From Magnetospirillum aberrantis SpK (GTDB lineage Bacteria > Pseudomonadota > Alphaproteobacteria > Rhodospirillales > Magnetospirillaceae), in assembly GCF_011022235.1 (NCBI RefSeq), contig NZ_JAAIYP010000038.1, forward strand, positions 124,001-188,000: a DNA stretch of 64,000 nt, in the 5' to 3' direction. A program made the position numbers and the translations under genes. Positions 26,368 to 35,373 of the stretch are shown here, piece by piece; position 1 is the stretch's first letter, and each line of letters begins with the position of its first letter. The notes below the pieces were generated by a model. That model was not told the origin of the DNA and ran no database searches. It saw only the letters and a list, made by a program, of their open reading frames with translations.

Positions 26368-26832
26368 TTACTCCACGTCGTTGTAGAACAGATGGCTGCC
26401 GATCTCGGCCGAGGGGTCGCGCCCCTTGGCCCAATCGGGCATCAGGCCGCGCACGTGGTAATGGGTGGCCCCCCGCGTGGGATCGTCGAGGCCGCCGCCC
26501 ACCGCCCGGCGCGCCACCCGCAGACAGACGCGAAAGACCCGGTCGGCCTCGGTCACCCGTTCCAGTTTGGCGCGGTTGGGGTCATCGGCGTTCCAGCACG
26601 AGAACTGCCACTTCTTGCGGCACACCGTTTCCACGCTGTTCCCCCACCAGCCGCCCTTGGCCACCCGGTTCATCACCACTGCGGCCACCGCCTCGATGCC
26701 GCGCACGGACTCGCCCCGCGCCTCGCCCCACAAGGTGCGGGCCAGCACGTCCACGGCCGAGCCCGGCTTGGCCGGGGCGGTCTGGCTTTCGCTGTCGGGA
26801 TCGACATCGACGATCAGGATCGGCGCGGTCAT
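26368..26832 (-). CDS. SleB-type cell wall hydrolase, phage endolysin
   Basis: 154 residues with the Hydrolase_2/SleB pattern: LARTLWGEARGES (catalytic Glu), AVAAVVMNRV, the WQFSCWN stretch and ATHYHV near the end. It lacks a signal peptide, so it needs the adjacent holin to reach peptidoglycan. It overlaps the upstream small membrane gene by four bases. Confidence 0.88.
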   Translation of the reverse strand: MTAPILIVDVDPDSESQTAPAKPGSAVDVLARTLWGEARGESVRGIEAVAAVVMNRVAKGGWWGNSVETVCRKKWQFSCWNADDPNRAKLERVTEADRVFRVCLRVARRAVGGGLDDPTRGATHYHVRGLMPDWAKGRDPSAEIGSHLFYNDVE

Positions 26833-27131
26833 GCCCGCCCGCCCGCGCCGACGGCGTCCAACTTGGCTTCGATCCGCACCAGATGTTCGGTCAGGCGGCG
26901 TTCGACCTCGCGCAACGTGCCGGTGGTGGCATAGGTCTTGGCCACCTCCAGCTTGTAGGCGGCCAACGCCTCGCGCATCTGGCTGCCGGCCGCCTCGACC
27001 TTGTGGTCCACTTCGTCCAGGCGGGAATCGGCCTCGGTCCGCGCCCGCCAGATCAACACGAACAGCCCGCCAAGCGCCGGCAGTTCCACCGCCGACACCC
27101 ACCAGGCCAGATTAAGTCCCAGATTTTCCAT
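26829..27131 (-). CDS. Small phage membrane protein with coiled coil, spanin-like position
   Basis: 100 residues: one N-terminal membrane helix (VSAVELPALGGLFVLIW) and a long amphipathic helix with heptads (RLDEVDHKVEAAGSQMREAL, then LREVERRLTEHLVRIEAKLD). It sits between terminase and endolysin, where phages often place spanins or holin partners. The assignment is positional. Confidence 0.7.
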   Translation of the reverse strand: MENLGLNLAWWVSAVELPALGGLFVLIWRARTEADSRLDEVDHKVEAAGSQMREALAAYKLEVAKTYATTGTLREVERRLTEHLVRIEAKLDAVGAGGRA

Positions 27132-27142
27132 GGTTCCTGCTC

Positions 27143-28627
27143 CTATATCTCGAAATCGGTTTGTGCCAGCAAGCCCGCGCCCCCCGGCCGCCAGTCGCGG
27201 CGTTCGCCCAAGACGCCGCCAGCACGGCCAAGGCGCACCGGCTGCGACGCCAGACAGCCGGCGACGGCGTCCAGTCCGTCGTCGCGCCCACGCCCGCCGG
27301 GCCGCCATTCGCGCATCTCGGCGACGAACGGCGTCGCCCACACCGTGCGGTGGGCATGCAGCACTCCCGCCGCCAGCACGGCGTCGAAGGCATCGACGAT
27401 GCGTTGGTCCTTGGCCCGGCTGGAATGAATCTCGACCACCGCGCAGGGCAGACCGGCGGCCGTCATCTCACGCCGCAACAGACCGGGCAGGAAACGGCCC
27501 AGCCCGTTGCTTTCCAGCGTCACCGCCGGCAGATGCATCTCGCGGGCAAAGGTCACCACCTGCCGGCACAATTGGGTAGCCTCGTCCACCTCGCCCCAAT
27601 CGGGGTCGTGCTCCAGATATCGCACCCGGTGCAGCCAATAGCCGCCCTCGGCGTCGGTGAACACCGCCGCCACCACCGAGGCGTCGCCCTTGCCCGGCGC
27701 GCCGTAGGCCGGGGCCCACCAGCACGACGCCGACACCAACCGTTTGCCGTCCAGCGACAGCACCGGCTGGCCGTTGCCTTCGGCGTAACAAAGCTCGGCG
27801 TCGTAAAGCCGCAGCCGGTCGGGATCGAGCCGGCCGTCGGCGACGTTCACCGGTTTCAACAGCATCTGGCTGTCGAACTTGTTGGGGCCGGTGCGGCGCC
27901 GGATGGCCGCCACCTTTTCCGGCGGGAAGCGTTCGGGCCAGGCGCTGTGGCCGGCGGTGTCGAGCAACGGGATTTCCAGCCGCTCGAACCCGGCCAGAAA
28001 GGGTTGCGCCTCGCCGCTCTCAAGGCGCGGTTCGGCGGCGTAGATGGTGTAATAGGAATGGGGCGTGCCGACGTAAAGCTGGGCCCCGCCCGGCACCAGC
28101 ACATAGTCGATCTCGGCCAGCCGTTGGCGCAGGTCGGCCCGCTTGGGCGCGGTGTCGCAGGTGTTGGGAACCTCGACGTCGTCGCAGATGATGATCTCGG
28201 CCCGCGACCCGGTGATGTTGGCCCCGATGCCCTTGGCGACCATGGACGGGTCGCGCAGCTCGCCAGGGCGGTTGACGGTGAACTGGTCGCTGGCCCAATG
28301 CTCGCGACGTTTGGGCTTCAGCCCTTGGGTCAGGGGATGGCGTTCGATGATGCGTTTGACGTTGCGCACCATCTTTTTCGCCAGGGCGAAATCGGCGGCC
28401 AGCACCATGATGCGCAAGTCGGGATCGCCCACCAGCACCCAGGCGCAGAACAGCCCGACGATGGTGGACTTGCCCGACGAGCGAAACGCCATCAACAGCA
28501 TCTCGCGCCGATGCCCGCGCCAATGGCGGGCCAGCCAGCGGGCCATGCGCAGGTGGTGGCGCGGTGTGGTCTGACCCAGACGCGCATTCCACACCCAGAT
28601 GAATTCTGGAAAATCGACGGCGTTCAT
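27143..28627 (-). CDS. Phage terminase large subunit
   Basis: 494 residues. The packaging ATPase has LLMAFRSSGKST as Walker A (about residue 43) and AEIIICDDVE as Walker B; the C-terminal nuclease part has acidic motifs around LESNGLGRFL and DDGLDAVAGCL. The motor threads DNA into the head through the portal. ATG at 28627 is preceded by GGGGAGGAC. The gene lies after the fibre genes, as in T7-like phages; it looks full length. Confidence 0.92.
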   Translation of the reverse strand: MNAVDFPEFIWVWNARLGQTTPRHHLRMARWLARHWRGHRREMLLMAFRSSGKSTIVGLFCAWVLVGDPDLRIMVLAADFALAKKMVRNVKRIIERHPLTQGLKPKRREHWASDQFTVNRPGELRDPSMVAKGIGANITGSRAEIIICDDVEVPNTCDTAPKRADLRQRLAEIDYVLVPGGAQLYVGTPHSYYTIYAAEPRLESGEAQPFLAGFERLEIPLLDTAGHSAWPERFPPEKVAAIRRRTGPNKFDSQMLLKPVNVADGRLDPDRLRLYDAELCYAEGNGQPVLSLDGKRLVSASCWWAPAYGAPGKGDASVVAAVFTDAEGGYWLHRVRYLEHDPDWGEVDEATQLCRQVVTFAREMHLPAVTLESNGLGRFLPGLLRREMTAAGLPCAVVEIHSSRAKDQRIVDAFDAVLAAGVLHAHRTVWATPFVAEMREWRPGGRGRDDGLDAVAGCLASQPVRLGRAGGVLGERRDWRPGGAGLLAQTDFEI

Positions 28628-28683
28628 GCGCCGTCCTCCCCAGGGGGAGCAGGCATGGCAACCTCCTGTGGCGGATGTGAAAA

Positions 28684-28718
28684 GAAAACGCCCCGCCTTT
28701 GGAACCAAAGGCGGGGCG
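28684..28718 (-). terminator. Intrinsic terminator after the second fibre gene
   Basis: GCCCCGCCTTTGG and CCAAAGGCGGGGC form a 13-bp stem with a 2-base loop, followed on the minus strand by GTTTTCTTTTC. It separates the fibre genes from terminase and lysis genes. Confidence 0.85.
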
Positions 28719-28735
28719 GAAGGAAACGGAGCGGG

Positions 28736-30850
28736 TTACGGATTGCCCTGGGCGTTGGCCGGCGCCCGATTCTTGGGCCCGACCGTCGGCTTCCTGTCGT
28801 AGGTGGCGACCCAGGTGTTGTCGCCGCTGACGTTGTAGGCCGAACTGGCGGTCCTGATCTTGAACCCGGTCGCCAGCTTGTCGGCGTGGGTGCCCCAGAT
28901 TACCGCATTGCCGTTGACGCTCAAGGTCTCGGGCACCGCCCCGGTGAAGACGCACGGACCATCGGCATTGGCGTTGCCGGTGAAGGTGCCACCGGTCTGG
29001 CCGGTGGTGGCCGGAAGGTTGGCGGTACAAAGAGATTGGAAGCCATCGGGCGGGGTGAAGGCGAAAGGACGCTGGCCGAAATTCAAATCTGCCACGCCGT
29101 CATTACCATCGACGGATGGAGCATATGCCCCGCTCAAACCTGAAATTGCGGTGCTGAGAACACCGTTCTTGTACCAAGAAAGCGTGCCTGCATCCATATC
29201 CAGGGCCATGCCGATGATGTCGCCGGCTCCCCATGTCCCGTAAGAGACCCCCAGATAAGAGGACCCATTGAAAATCTCTCCATTGAAGCCGTTATACGAC
29301 CAAACGGGACGGCCAATGCTGGATAAGCGATTGGTGATACCCGGCATTTGCGAATACGATGGACGGCTGACACACGACCATTCCCAATACCACTTACCAG
29401 CGGTGACCCAGATACTCGCAACCGCCCAATCATCATTCGTCCAAGTGCAACGCAGATTGCCATCAGAGAGCGTCAAGACGTTGATGGAGGGATTTTGATC
29501 CAACGGATTCAGCGTCGCATACACATTGGTCGGGCTGTCGCCCATCACGTCGGAAGCCGCGAAGCCAGATGCTTGCCACGAGTCTGTAAGACCATTGAAG
29601 CCGGCAGGCGGTGTATACGCAAATTCCGTCGCACCAAAATTATAGGTCAACGATCCTGCGAAAGGCTGGCAGCTTGTGGCCGGATAGACCGATCCGACAA
29701 TGCCAGAATAAGCTGGATTCAGTCCATTGGCAGGATCGGATTGTGAAGACACTCCCATCCAGGTTCCGTTATAACCAAACCACAACTTTCCGGCAGACGC
29801 ATCGTAGGCAAACATGATCGTGCCCCCGACAGCGCCGGCAGAACCGAAAGCCGAATACGAACCGCTGTGGTACTTCCTCGCCTGCCCGGCGGCCCAGCCC
29901 CAACCGCCAGCGGTGTATCCGACATAGTTGCTGAAATCAAATTCAGCCGTACAGATGCCGGAAACAATTCCGTCAAGGCTTAAGGCAGAGGAAATAGCAA
30001 GTTCCCAATAATACTTTCCTCCGACCATCCCTAGAGCAGTGCGGGTTCCACCAGCTGAGCCAGCATCCGCATAATTTAGGGTAAGCCCATCGTTCGTAAG
30101 CCCGAGGTACGTACTGTTCGTCGTCCCGGCTTGCATGGAAGCATACGACACGGGATTGCCGCTGGAATCCATGCCCAGGTTGGCCGCGTCCCACGGCTTG
30201 CCGAGGTAAAAGCCGTTGGTGCCGAAATCGACGCCGGAAACCGCCTTCGGCCGCCACGATCCGGTGACCGGGTCGATCTGTCCGAAGTAGCTTGGGTCAA
30301 GCGCGGAACCGTCGACCAGGATCGGTTCGGCCATGTAACCCTGAAGGAAATTGAGAGATCCACCACCAGTCGTCGTGCTGTCAGTGCGCCCGAGATAATG
30401 AATGACATTAGAACTGTTCACTGCGGTGAGTAGATCCACCGGAATGTCATTGCTCGTCTCAAACGCCGTCACGCGCTCCCCATTGATGTACAGGTCCACA
30501 ATCTGAGACCTAGTGTCCACCGCCAACACGACGTGGTACCAAGCCGTAACGTCCCTGAGTACAGACGTGGTGACTCTCCACGACGAAACCCCACCAGAGA
30601 CCTGAATTTTGTCATTCAGAACCTCAAGGCTGAACAGGCCGCTGTCATCGCCGGCACCGCCGACAAACAACAACCTCTGACGAACACTAAGGGCAGAGCG
30701 TCTGAACCAGCAGTTGAACGTAAACGTCTTGCGATTTCCCTCCACGGCCGGCGTGCGAGTCAGGTATTGCGATCCCCGGAACAACAGGGAATTGTCGATG
30801 GGATAGGCGGCCTTGCGGCCGCCTCCCAGCATCATGGTGTCGCTGAGCAT
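28736..30850 (-). CDS. Phage tail fibre with LamG-like and SPRY-like domains (second fibre)
   Basis: 704 residues. An N-terminal LamG/concanavalin-like domain begins SLLFRGSQYLTRTP. A short conserved linker (GQIDPVTGSWRPK, VSGVDFGTNGFYLG) follows near residue 190, then two SPRY-like modules (GGKYYWELAISS and AGKWYWEWSCVS). The last ~95 residues are nearly identical to the end of the other fibre (32438-34063). The middle (29.05-30.8 kb) is much poorer in GC than the rest of the cluster and probably was acquired separately. Likely receptor-binding. Confidence 0.8.
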   Translation of the reverse strand: MLSDTMMLGGGRKAAYPIDNSLLFRGSQYLTRTPAVEGNRKTFTFNCWFRRSALSVRQRLLFVGGAGDDSGLFSLEVLNDKIQVSGGVSSWRVTTSVLRDVTAWYHVVLAVDTRSQIVDLYINGERVTAFETSNDIPVDLLTAVNSSNVIHYLGRTDSTTTGGGSLNFLQGYMAEPILVDGSALDPSYFGQIDPVTGSWRPKAVSGVDFGTNGFYLGKPWDAANLGMDSSGNPVSYASMQAGTTNSTYLGLTNDGLTLNYADAGSAGGTRTALGMVGGKYYWELAISSALSLDGIVSGICTAEFDFSNYVGYTAGGWGWAAGQARKYHSGSYSAFGSAGAVGGTIMFAYDASAGKLWFGYNGTWMGVSSQSDPANGLNPAYSGIVGSVYPATSCQPFAGSLTYNFGATEFAYTPPAGFNGLTDSWQASGFAASDVMGDSPTNVYATLNPLDQNPSINVLTLSDGNLRCTWTNDDWAVASIWVTAGKWYWEWSCVSRPSYSQMPGITNRLSSIGRPVWSYNGFNGEIFNGSSYLGVSYGTWGAGDIIGMALDMDAGTLSWYKNGVLSTAISGLSGAYAPSVDGNDGVADLNFGQRPFAFTPPDGFQSLCTANLPATTGQTGGTFTGNANADGPCVFTGAVPETLSVNGNAVIWGTHADKLATGFKIRTASSAYNVSGDNTWVATYDRKPTVGPKNRAPANAQGNP

Positions 30851-30854
30851 ATTG

Positions 30855-32015
30855 TTACGCCTCCACGTCGTTATAGGCGTACTCGACGCGGTCGAGGGCC
30901 CGGATGTGATAGTCGATGCGGCCGATCCCGGTGATCTCGCCCGGCGCGCCGGTCTCGCCCACGCGTTTCCACATGCTGCCCATCTCGGTGATGGCGAAGC
31001 CGGCCGGGACGATGCCGATGGTGCCTTTCTGGCCGACGATGGCGGCGGTCAGGGTCGGGTTGGCGAAGGTGACGGCGGCGTCAAGCGTCAGGTCGAAGTT
31101 CTGGTACTGGGCGAAATCCAGGTCCACCGAACCGCCCACGGTAGCGGTCAGCACGGCCTGGGAGCGCTGCGGCTTGCTCCAGTCCTGGGCGACGTTCAGA
31201 TAGGCGACGTCGGACAGGCCCAGATTGCTTCGCGCCGCCGCAACGCTGGACAGGTCGGACAGGTTCTGATCCTTGTGCAGCACCTCGCCCGACAAGGTGG
31301 CGACGGCGCTGGCGATAGCGGCGGTGGTCTCGGCGGAGGAGTTCACCTCAAGGTGACCACGCGCGGTCGCCTTGTTGGCGACGTCGGACAGGTTCTGGTC
31401 CTTGTGCAGAACCTCGCCCGACAAGGTGGCGACGGCGCTGGCGATGGCGGCGGTGGTCTGGCTGGTGGAGTTCACGCCCAGATTGGCCCGCGCCGCATCC
31501 ACGTCCGACAGGCCGGAAAGGTTGCCGGTCTTGAGCAGGGCGGCGCTGCGCACCGCCTGGTCCAGGGCGTCCACCTCGGTCTTGGAATAGACGCCCAAGT
31601 TGGTCCGCGCCGTGGCGACATCGGCCAGGTCGGACAGGTTGGCGGACTTTTCCAGCGAACCCGCCATCTCACCGCCCGTGATGCGCAGACGCTGGACACC
31701 GCCGTCCTCGGTGACGGTCTCCAAGGTGATGTTGGCGCCCGCCACCAGCTTGTCGGCCAGATGGCCGGCGACGGCGTCGGCGACACCGATGGTCACGCCG
31801 CCCAGATAGCGCAGCGACACCACGGCGCCGGAAGCCGGGGCGCTGTCGAACACCACAACGCCGCCATCGGCGCTGCCGGCGCAATTGACGCGGAAGCCCA
31901 CCTCGCGCACCGAATCGTTGACCCGAACCTCCAGCGCGCTGACGGCCGGAATGGCGAAGGGGAAGGGAAAGGCCACCTGGGTTCCGGTGGCGGTATGGTT
32001 GATCATGCAGGTCAT
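30855..32015 (-). CDS. Phage tail fibre adaptor with tandem repeats (second module)
   Basis: 386 residues. The N-terminus (ATGTQVAFPFPFAIPAVSAL, EVRVNDSVREVG) has the shape of the T7 gp17-type attachment domain. The middle repeats NLSDLADVATARTNLGV-like units five times, and two 43-residue copies (from SGEVLHKDQNLSD) form a perfect-period tandem. The C-terminus is beta-rich. It probably connects fibre 28736-30850, which begins four bases downstream, to the tail. A ribosome site AAAGGAC precedes ATG 32015. Confidence 0.8.
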   Translation of the reverse strand: MTCMINHTATGTQVAFPFPFAIPAVSALEVRVNDSVREVGFRVNCAGSADGGVVVFDSAPASGAVVSLRYLGGVTIGVADAVAGHLADKLVAGANITLETVTEDGGVQRLRITGGEMAGSLEKSANLSDLADVATARTNLGVYSKTEVDALDQAVRSAALLKTGNLSGLSDVDAARANLGVNSTSQTTAAIASAVATLSGEVLHKDQNLSDVANKATARGHLEVNSSAETTAAIASAVATLSGEVLHKDQNLSDLSSVAAARSNLGLSDVAYLNVAQDWSKPQRSQAVLTATVGGSVDLDFAQYQNFDLTLDAAVTFANPTLTAAIVGQKGTIGIVPAGFAITEMGSMWKRVGETGAPGEITGIGRIDYHIRALDRVEYAYNDVEA

Positions 32016-32036
32016 GGTTTGTCCTTTCGTGCAGAC

Positions 32037-32066
32037 AAAAAAAAGACCCGCCGACAAAGCGGCGGG
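32037..32066 (-). terminator. Second of two tandem terminators in the fibre region
   Basis: CCCGCCG and CGGCGGG form a stem; on the minus strand it is followed by eight T. Near-duplicate of the hairpin at 32077-32103. Confidence 0.85.
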
Positions 32067-32076
32067 GCAGACAAGG

Positions 32077-32103
32077 AAAGACCCGCCGACAAAGCGGCGG
32101 GTC
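32077..32103 (-). terminator. First of two tandem terminators in the fibre region
   Basis: GACCCGCCG and CGGCGGGTC form a stem around ACAAAG and are followed on the minus strand by TTTCC. It ends transcription from the first fibre module. Confidence 0.75.
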
Positions 32104-32128
32104 GGTGGTCGAAGGAAACGAAGACCGG

Positions 32129-32431
32129 TCAGGGTTCTTCCGTCTCCTCCAATCGCTCGATGGCGTCGCGGGCCTGGGACAGCAGCGCCGCCAGCCCGTC
32201 GTCGGTGGTCGCGGCCGTTTCGGCCTCTCCTCCGGCCCAGCGCAACAGCTTGACCGAGGACTCCACATGTCCCAGCGCCGCCTTGGCCGCCGCGTGCCAG
32301 GCGGCGAAACCCTTGGCATCGGCCGGCGGTTCGTCGGCGGTGAACCGGGCATAGGCGGTCAGGGCGGCATGGATGCTGGCGGGCAGGTCCCGTTCCAGAC
32401 GCCGCCGCAGGATCTCCAGTTCGTCGGACAT
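32129..32431 (-). CDS. Small helical phage protein
   Basis: 100 residues, almost all predicted helix: EILRRRLERDLPASIHAAL at the start, then an Ala-rich stretch and an acidic end (AIERLEETEEP). It lies seven bases after the first fibre gene and before two terminators. Size and shape would fit a fibre chaperone or a small terminase subunit (none is otherwise seen), but neither can be shown. Confidence 0.65.
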   Translation of the reverse strand: MSDELEILRRRLERDLPASIHAALTAYARFTADEPPADAKGFAAWHAAAKAALGHVESSVKLLRWAGGEAETAATTDDGLAALLSQARDAIERLEETEEP

Positions 32432-32437
32432 GGTGCG

Positions 32438-34063
32438 TCAGTTGCTTTGGGCGTTGGCCGGCGCCCGGCCCTTGGGCCCGACCGTCGGTTTCTTGTCGTA
32501 GGTGGCGGCCCAGGAATTGGCACCGCTGGCGTTGTAGGCCAAACTGGCGGTCCTGATCTTGAACCCGGTCGCCAGCCTGTCGGCGTGGGTGCCCCAGATC
32601 ACCGCATTGCCGTTGACGCTCAGGGTCTCGGGCACCGCGCCGGTAAAGACGCACGGGCCATCGGCGTTGACATTGCCGATGAAGGTGCCGCTGGTCGCAC
32701 CCGTGGTGGCCGCAAGGTTGGCGGTGCAGATGTTTTTGTAGCCGGCAACGCTGGGGGCGAAACCTCCAAACCGCGCCGTCGTCGTGCCCGTATCGTAGGC
32801 ATAAATAAACGGGATGGCGAATTCACCGGGGTTTGTTATCGCCCCGCTGTAATAATTCGTACCGTCCCGTTTGACCGTGACTGTATTGCCATCGAAGTCG
32901 AACAGGAATTCAAAGGTGACCGCGCCTGACGTGACGGCTTGATTTGTCAGCCCTGCGCCGAAATTACAGACACATCCGTTGTCCGACACGCCACAATATG
33001 CGGCCTGCCCGCCGCCCCAGATGAGCCCGTCAACACCGGCGCGGCGACCGGCCAGAGACAGTTTGACGATGCCTGCGAACCAATAGGTTCCGGCGAACCC
33101 GGCGCCCGGCGCCCCTGTCGGCGGTTTGTCCACCCTAAACGCCCATTTCCCAGAATTCGGAAAAGCGATGGTCCCAAGCGTCACCGCATAGCCCGCCGCC
33201 GACGTGTTGGTCAGCGCGGTGTTGCCGTTGCCGTAACAGGCATAATCCGTCCCGATGGATTGCGGCGTGAGAGCGTTCAGCGTGGCGAACACGTTAGTCG
33301 GGCTGTCGCCCACCACGTCGGATGCGGCAAAGCCAACCGGCGTCCAGTCGTTGCCCCGGCCGGAAGCGTCGGCACCCAGGCCATCGGTATTCCACGGCCT
33401 GCCGAGATAGAAACCATTGGTGCCGAAATCGACGCCGGAAACCCGCTTCGGCCGCCATGACCCGGTGACCGGATCGATTTGGCCGAAGACATCCGGGGAC
33501 AATGCGGCCCCATCCACGAACGCGGGCTCCGACAGGATACCTCTGAAATACCACACGCTGTTGAAGGTCTGACATCCGACAGCATGTGGCGTTGCTGCCC
33601 CCCACCACCGGCTGACCGTGGTTTCGGGATAGACTGTCGTGCCGCTGTCCGCCGTCAGCAGTTGTCCGTTCAAATAGACGCGAAGCCGGCCAGCGGCCGA
33701 AACATTGTCCAGGTCTCGGACAAAGGTCAGCATGACGAACCCCGTGGGATCGCGGAATTTCGCAGCCCCATGCCACCACCACTGCCGAACTCCGGTGGCG
33801 AAACATCCCCAGGTCAGCGTGTACCCCCCTGAACTTCCCTCGAAATAAGCGTATTCACGATTGTTTATGTCAGTTCCCGCGAAGAACAGACATTGAGCAG
33901 TGGCGATGTCGGAAAGGCGGAGCCAGACGTTGAATGTCGCGGACTTGATTGCTCCAGCCGAAGCCGGCGTGCGGGTCAGATACTGCGCCCCCCGGAACAA
34001 CAGGGAGTTTTCCATTTGGCATCCGCCGCCGACCGCGACACCCAAAAGCGCGTGGTTCAGCAT
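32438..34063 (-). CDS. Phage tail fibre with LamG-like domain (first fibre)
   Basis: 541 residues, a paralogue of the 704-residue fibre. It shares the N-terminal LamG part (SLLFRGAQYLTRTP), the GQIDPVTGSWRPK linker and the final ~95 residues (ADGPCVFTGAVPETLSVNG). It has one unrelated central module where the other has two SPRY-like ones. The start (MLNHALLGV, 34063) follows the adaptor stop by two bases. Probably receptor-binding. Confidence 0.8.
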   Translation of the reverse strand: MLNHALLGVAVGGGCQMENSLLFRGAQYLTRTPASAGAIKSATFNVWLRLSDIATAQCLFFAGTDINNREYAYFEGSSGGYTLTWGCFATGVRQWWWHGAAKFRDPTGFVMLTFVRDLDNVSAAGRLRVYLNGQLLTADSGTTVYPETTVSRWWGAATPHAVGCQTFNSVWYFRGILSEPAFVDGAALSPDVFGQIDPVTGSWRPKRVSGVDFGTNGFYLGRPWNTDGLGADASGRGNDWTPVGFAASDVVGDSPTNVFATLNALTPQSIGTDYACYGNGNTALTNTSAAGYAVTLGTIAFPNSGKWAFRVDKPPTGAPGAGFAGTYWFAGIVKLSLAGRRAGVDGLIWGGGQAAYCGVSDNGCVCNFGAGLTNQAVTSGAVTFEFLFDFDGNTVTVKRDGTNYYSGAITNPGEFAIPFIYAYDTGTTTARFGGFAPSVAGYKNICTANLAATTGATSGTFIGNVNADGPCVFTGAVPETLSVNGNAVIWGTHADRLATGFKIRTASLAYNASGANSWAATYDKKPTVGPKGRAPANAQSN

Positions 34064-34065
34064 GA

Positions 34066-35358
34066 TCAATACCCCGTCTTCGCGCCCATGAAATGCAGCG
34101 CGGTGGAGCCGTAGCCGACAAAAACCAGATAGTCGGTCTTGCCGACGGTGGAACTTAGAGCGGGCGAACCGTCGTCGCCCCAGGCGAAAGCCGCGCCAAA
34201 GGTCGGCACCCGTGCCGCCCCCGAATGGGTCAGGCGCAGTTGATAGACGCGGCCGTCCTCGATGTTGGCGACAGTGATTTCCGGGTTGCCGGTCATGATC
34301 AGCGCCGCCGCCGGCATGGCGCGCACGTCCCAGGTGATGGAAGCGGCATAGGCCAGCGGGGCAAAGGCATACCCCTGTGCCGCGCTCCAGGTTTGGGGCG
34401 CGTTCAGCCGCGCCAGGGTCTGGTCGTCGGGATTGACGATGGCCGTCCAACCGGTGACGCCGGCATTGGCGAACAAAGTGGCCGTGTCGAATTGCTGGAC
34501 GACCGCCAATGTTTCCTTGCCCTCGATATCGTCACCGCTGCCCTCCATCACACTTACGGTGACGGCGTTGTTTCCTGCATCCAGGCGGACGATGCCGACA
34601 CGCCAGTCGGCCACCAGGGACAGGGCGGACGGCAAGGTCAACACCACCGGCCCGGCACTGGCATCGACACGGAACATGGTGCCGTTATCGCCTTCGGTCA
34701 GGTGGCGATCGGCGACGACATCGACGACCACGGCGTAAAGATTCGACACCGCCGCCGATTGCGCGGCCAGGGCATAGGTTTGCGCGGCGGCGGCAGCCTC
34801 GGCGGCGGCGGCGGCGTTGGCGGCGGCCGAATGTTGCGCCGACACCGCCGATTGCATGGCTCCGCCCAACACGTCCGGGTCAAAGGAGGTATTCGTCACC
34901 CCCGATCCGTCGGCATTCCATTTCAACCCCCGCCCGGCAAGCGGTTCCGGCAGCGTCAGGTCGGCCGTGCTGGAACTGGTGAAGGGTCGTTGCAGACACC
35001 GCGACACCCCCTCGGCCACCTGCTGTACCGCCGCCACCTGGTAGTCTAGTTCGTCGTTCAACGTCTTGGCGCGGATGATGCCGTCCGCCTGAAAGTCGCT
35101 GACACGCTCCAGCACCATGTGGCGGCGTAAGGTAATCCGGGTGCCGGCGGCTGGCGGAATGGCAAACAGCACGCTTCCGCCCCCGGAAATACCCGCCCCC
35201 GACACGGTGAAACCACCCGACACCAGGGTTCCGTCCTGCCACACCTGAAGGTCGGCGGATCTGAGCACCGCGAAGGGATAGACGAAAGCGGTCTGGACGC
35301 CGTCGGCCACGTAATGGACGTTCGGCACCACCGCGTTGATATGGATGTGTTCGTTCAT
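34066..35358 (-). CDS. Phage tail fibre protein with T7 gp17-type N-terminus (first module)
   Basis: 430 residues. The N-terminal ~150 (VHYVADGVQTAFVYPFAVLR, LQVWQDGTLVSGGF, ITLRRHMVLERVSDFQADG) is the T7 fibre tail-attachment domain. An Ala-rich helix (about 175-205) leads to a beta-rich C-terminus. Start is ATG 35358; an upstream TTG is rejected. It lies 15 bases after the nozzle gene. Confidence 0.85.
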   Translation of the reverse strand: MNEHIHINAVVPNVHYVADGVQTAFVYPFAVLRSADLQVWQDGTLVSGGFTVSGAGISGGGSVLFAIPPAAGTRITLRRHMVLERVSDFQADGIIRAKTLNDELDYQVAAVQQVAEGVSRCLQRPFTSSSTADLTLPEPLAGRGLKWNADGSGVTNTSFDPDVLGGAMQSAVSAQHSAAANAAAAAEAAAAAQTYALAAQSAAVSNLYAVVVDVVADRHLTEGDNGTMFRVDASAGPVVLTLPSALSLVADWRVGIVRLDAGNNAVTVSVMEGSGDDIEGKETLAVVQQFDTATLFANAGVTGWTAIVNPDDQTLARLNAPQTWSAAQGYAFAPLAYAASITWDVRAMPAAALIMTGNPEITVANIEDGRVYQLRLTHSGAARVPTFGAAFAWGDDGSPALSSTVGKTDYLVFVGYGSTALHFMGAKTGY

Positions 35359-35373
35359 TTTATGTTCCAACCC

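Noticed and set aside
32037-32103. CRISPR-like repeats
   Set aside because: Only two copies with hairpin and T run; they are terminators. No array or cas gene is present in the window.
30855-32654. Longer fibre frame running through the terminators and the 32129 gene
   Set aside because: The extra N-terminal part is out-of-frame read-through of the neighbouring fibre gene; the ribosome site at 32015 fixes the real start.
28736-35358. Possible diversity-generating retroelement at the fibre genes
   Set aside because: BPP-1-like phages carry one, but no reverse transcriptase or template/variable repeat with A-biased changes was found; the shared fibre ends differ by ordinary substitutions.
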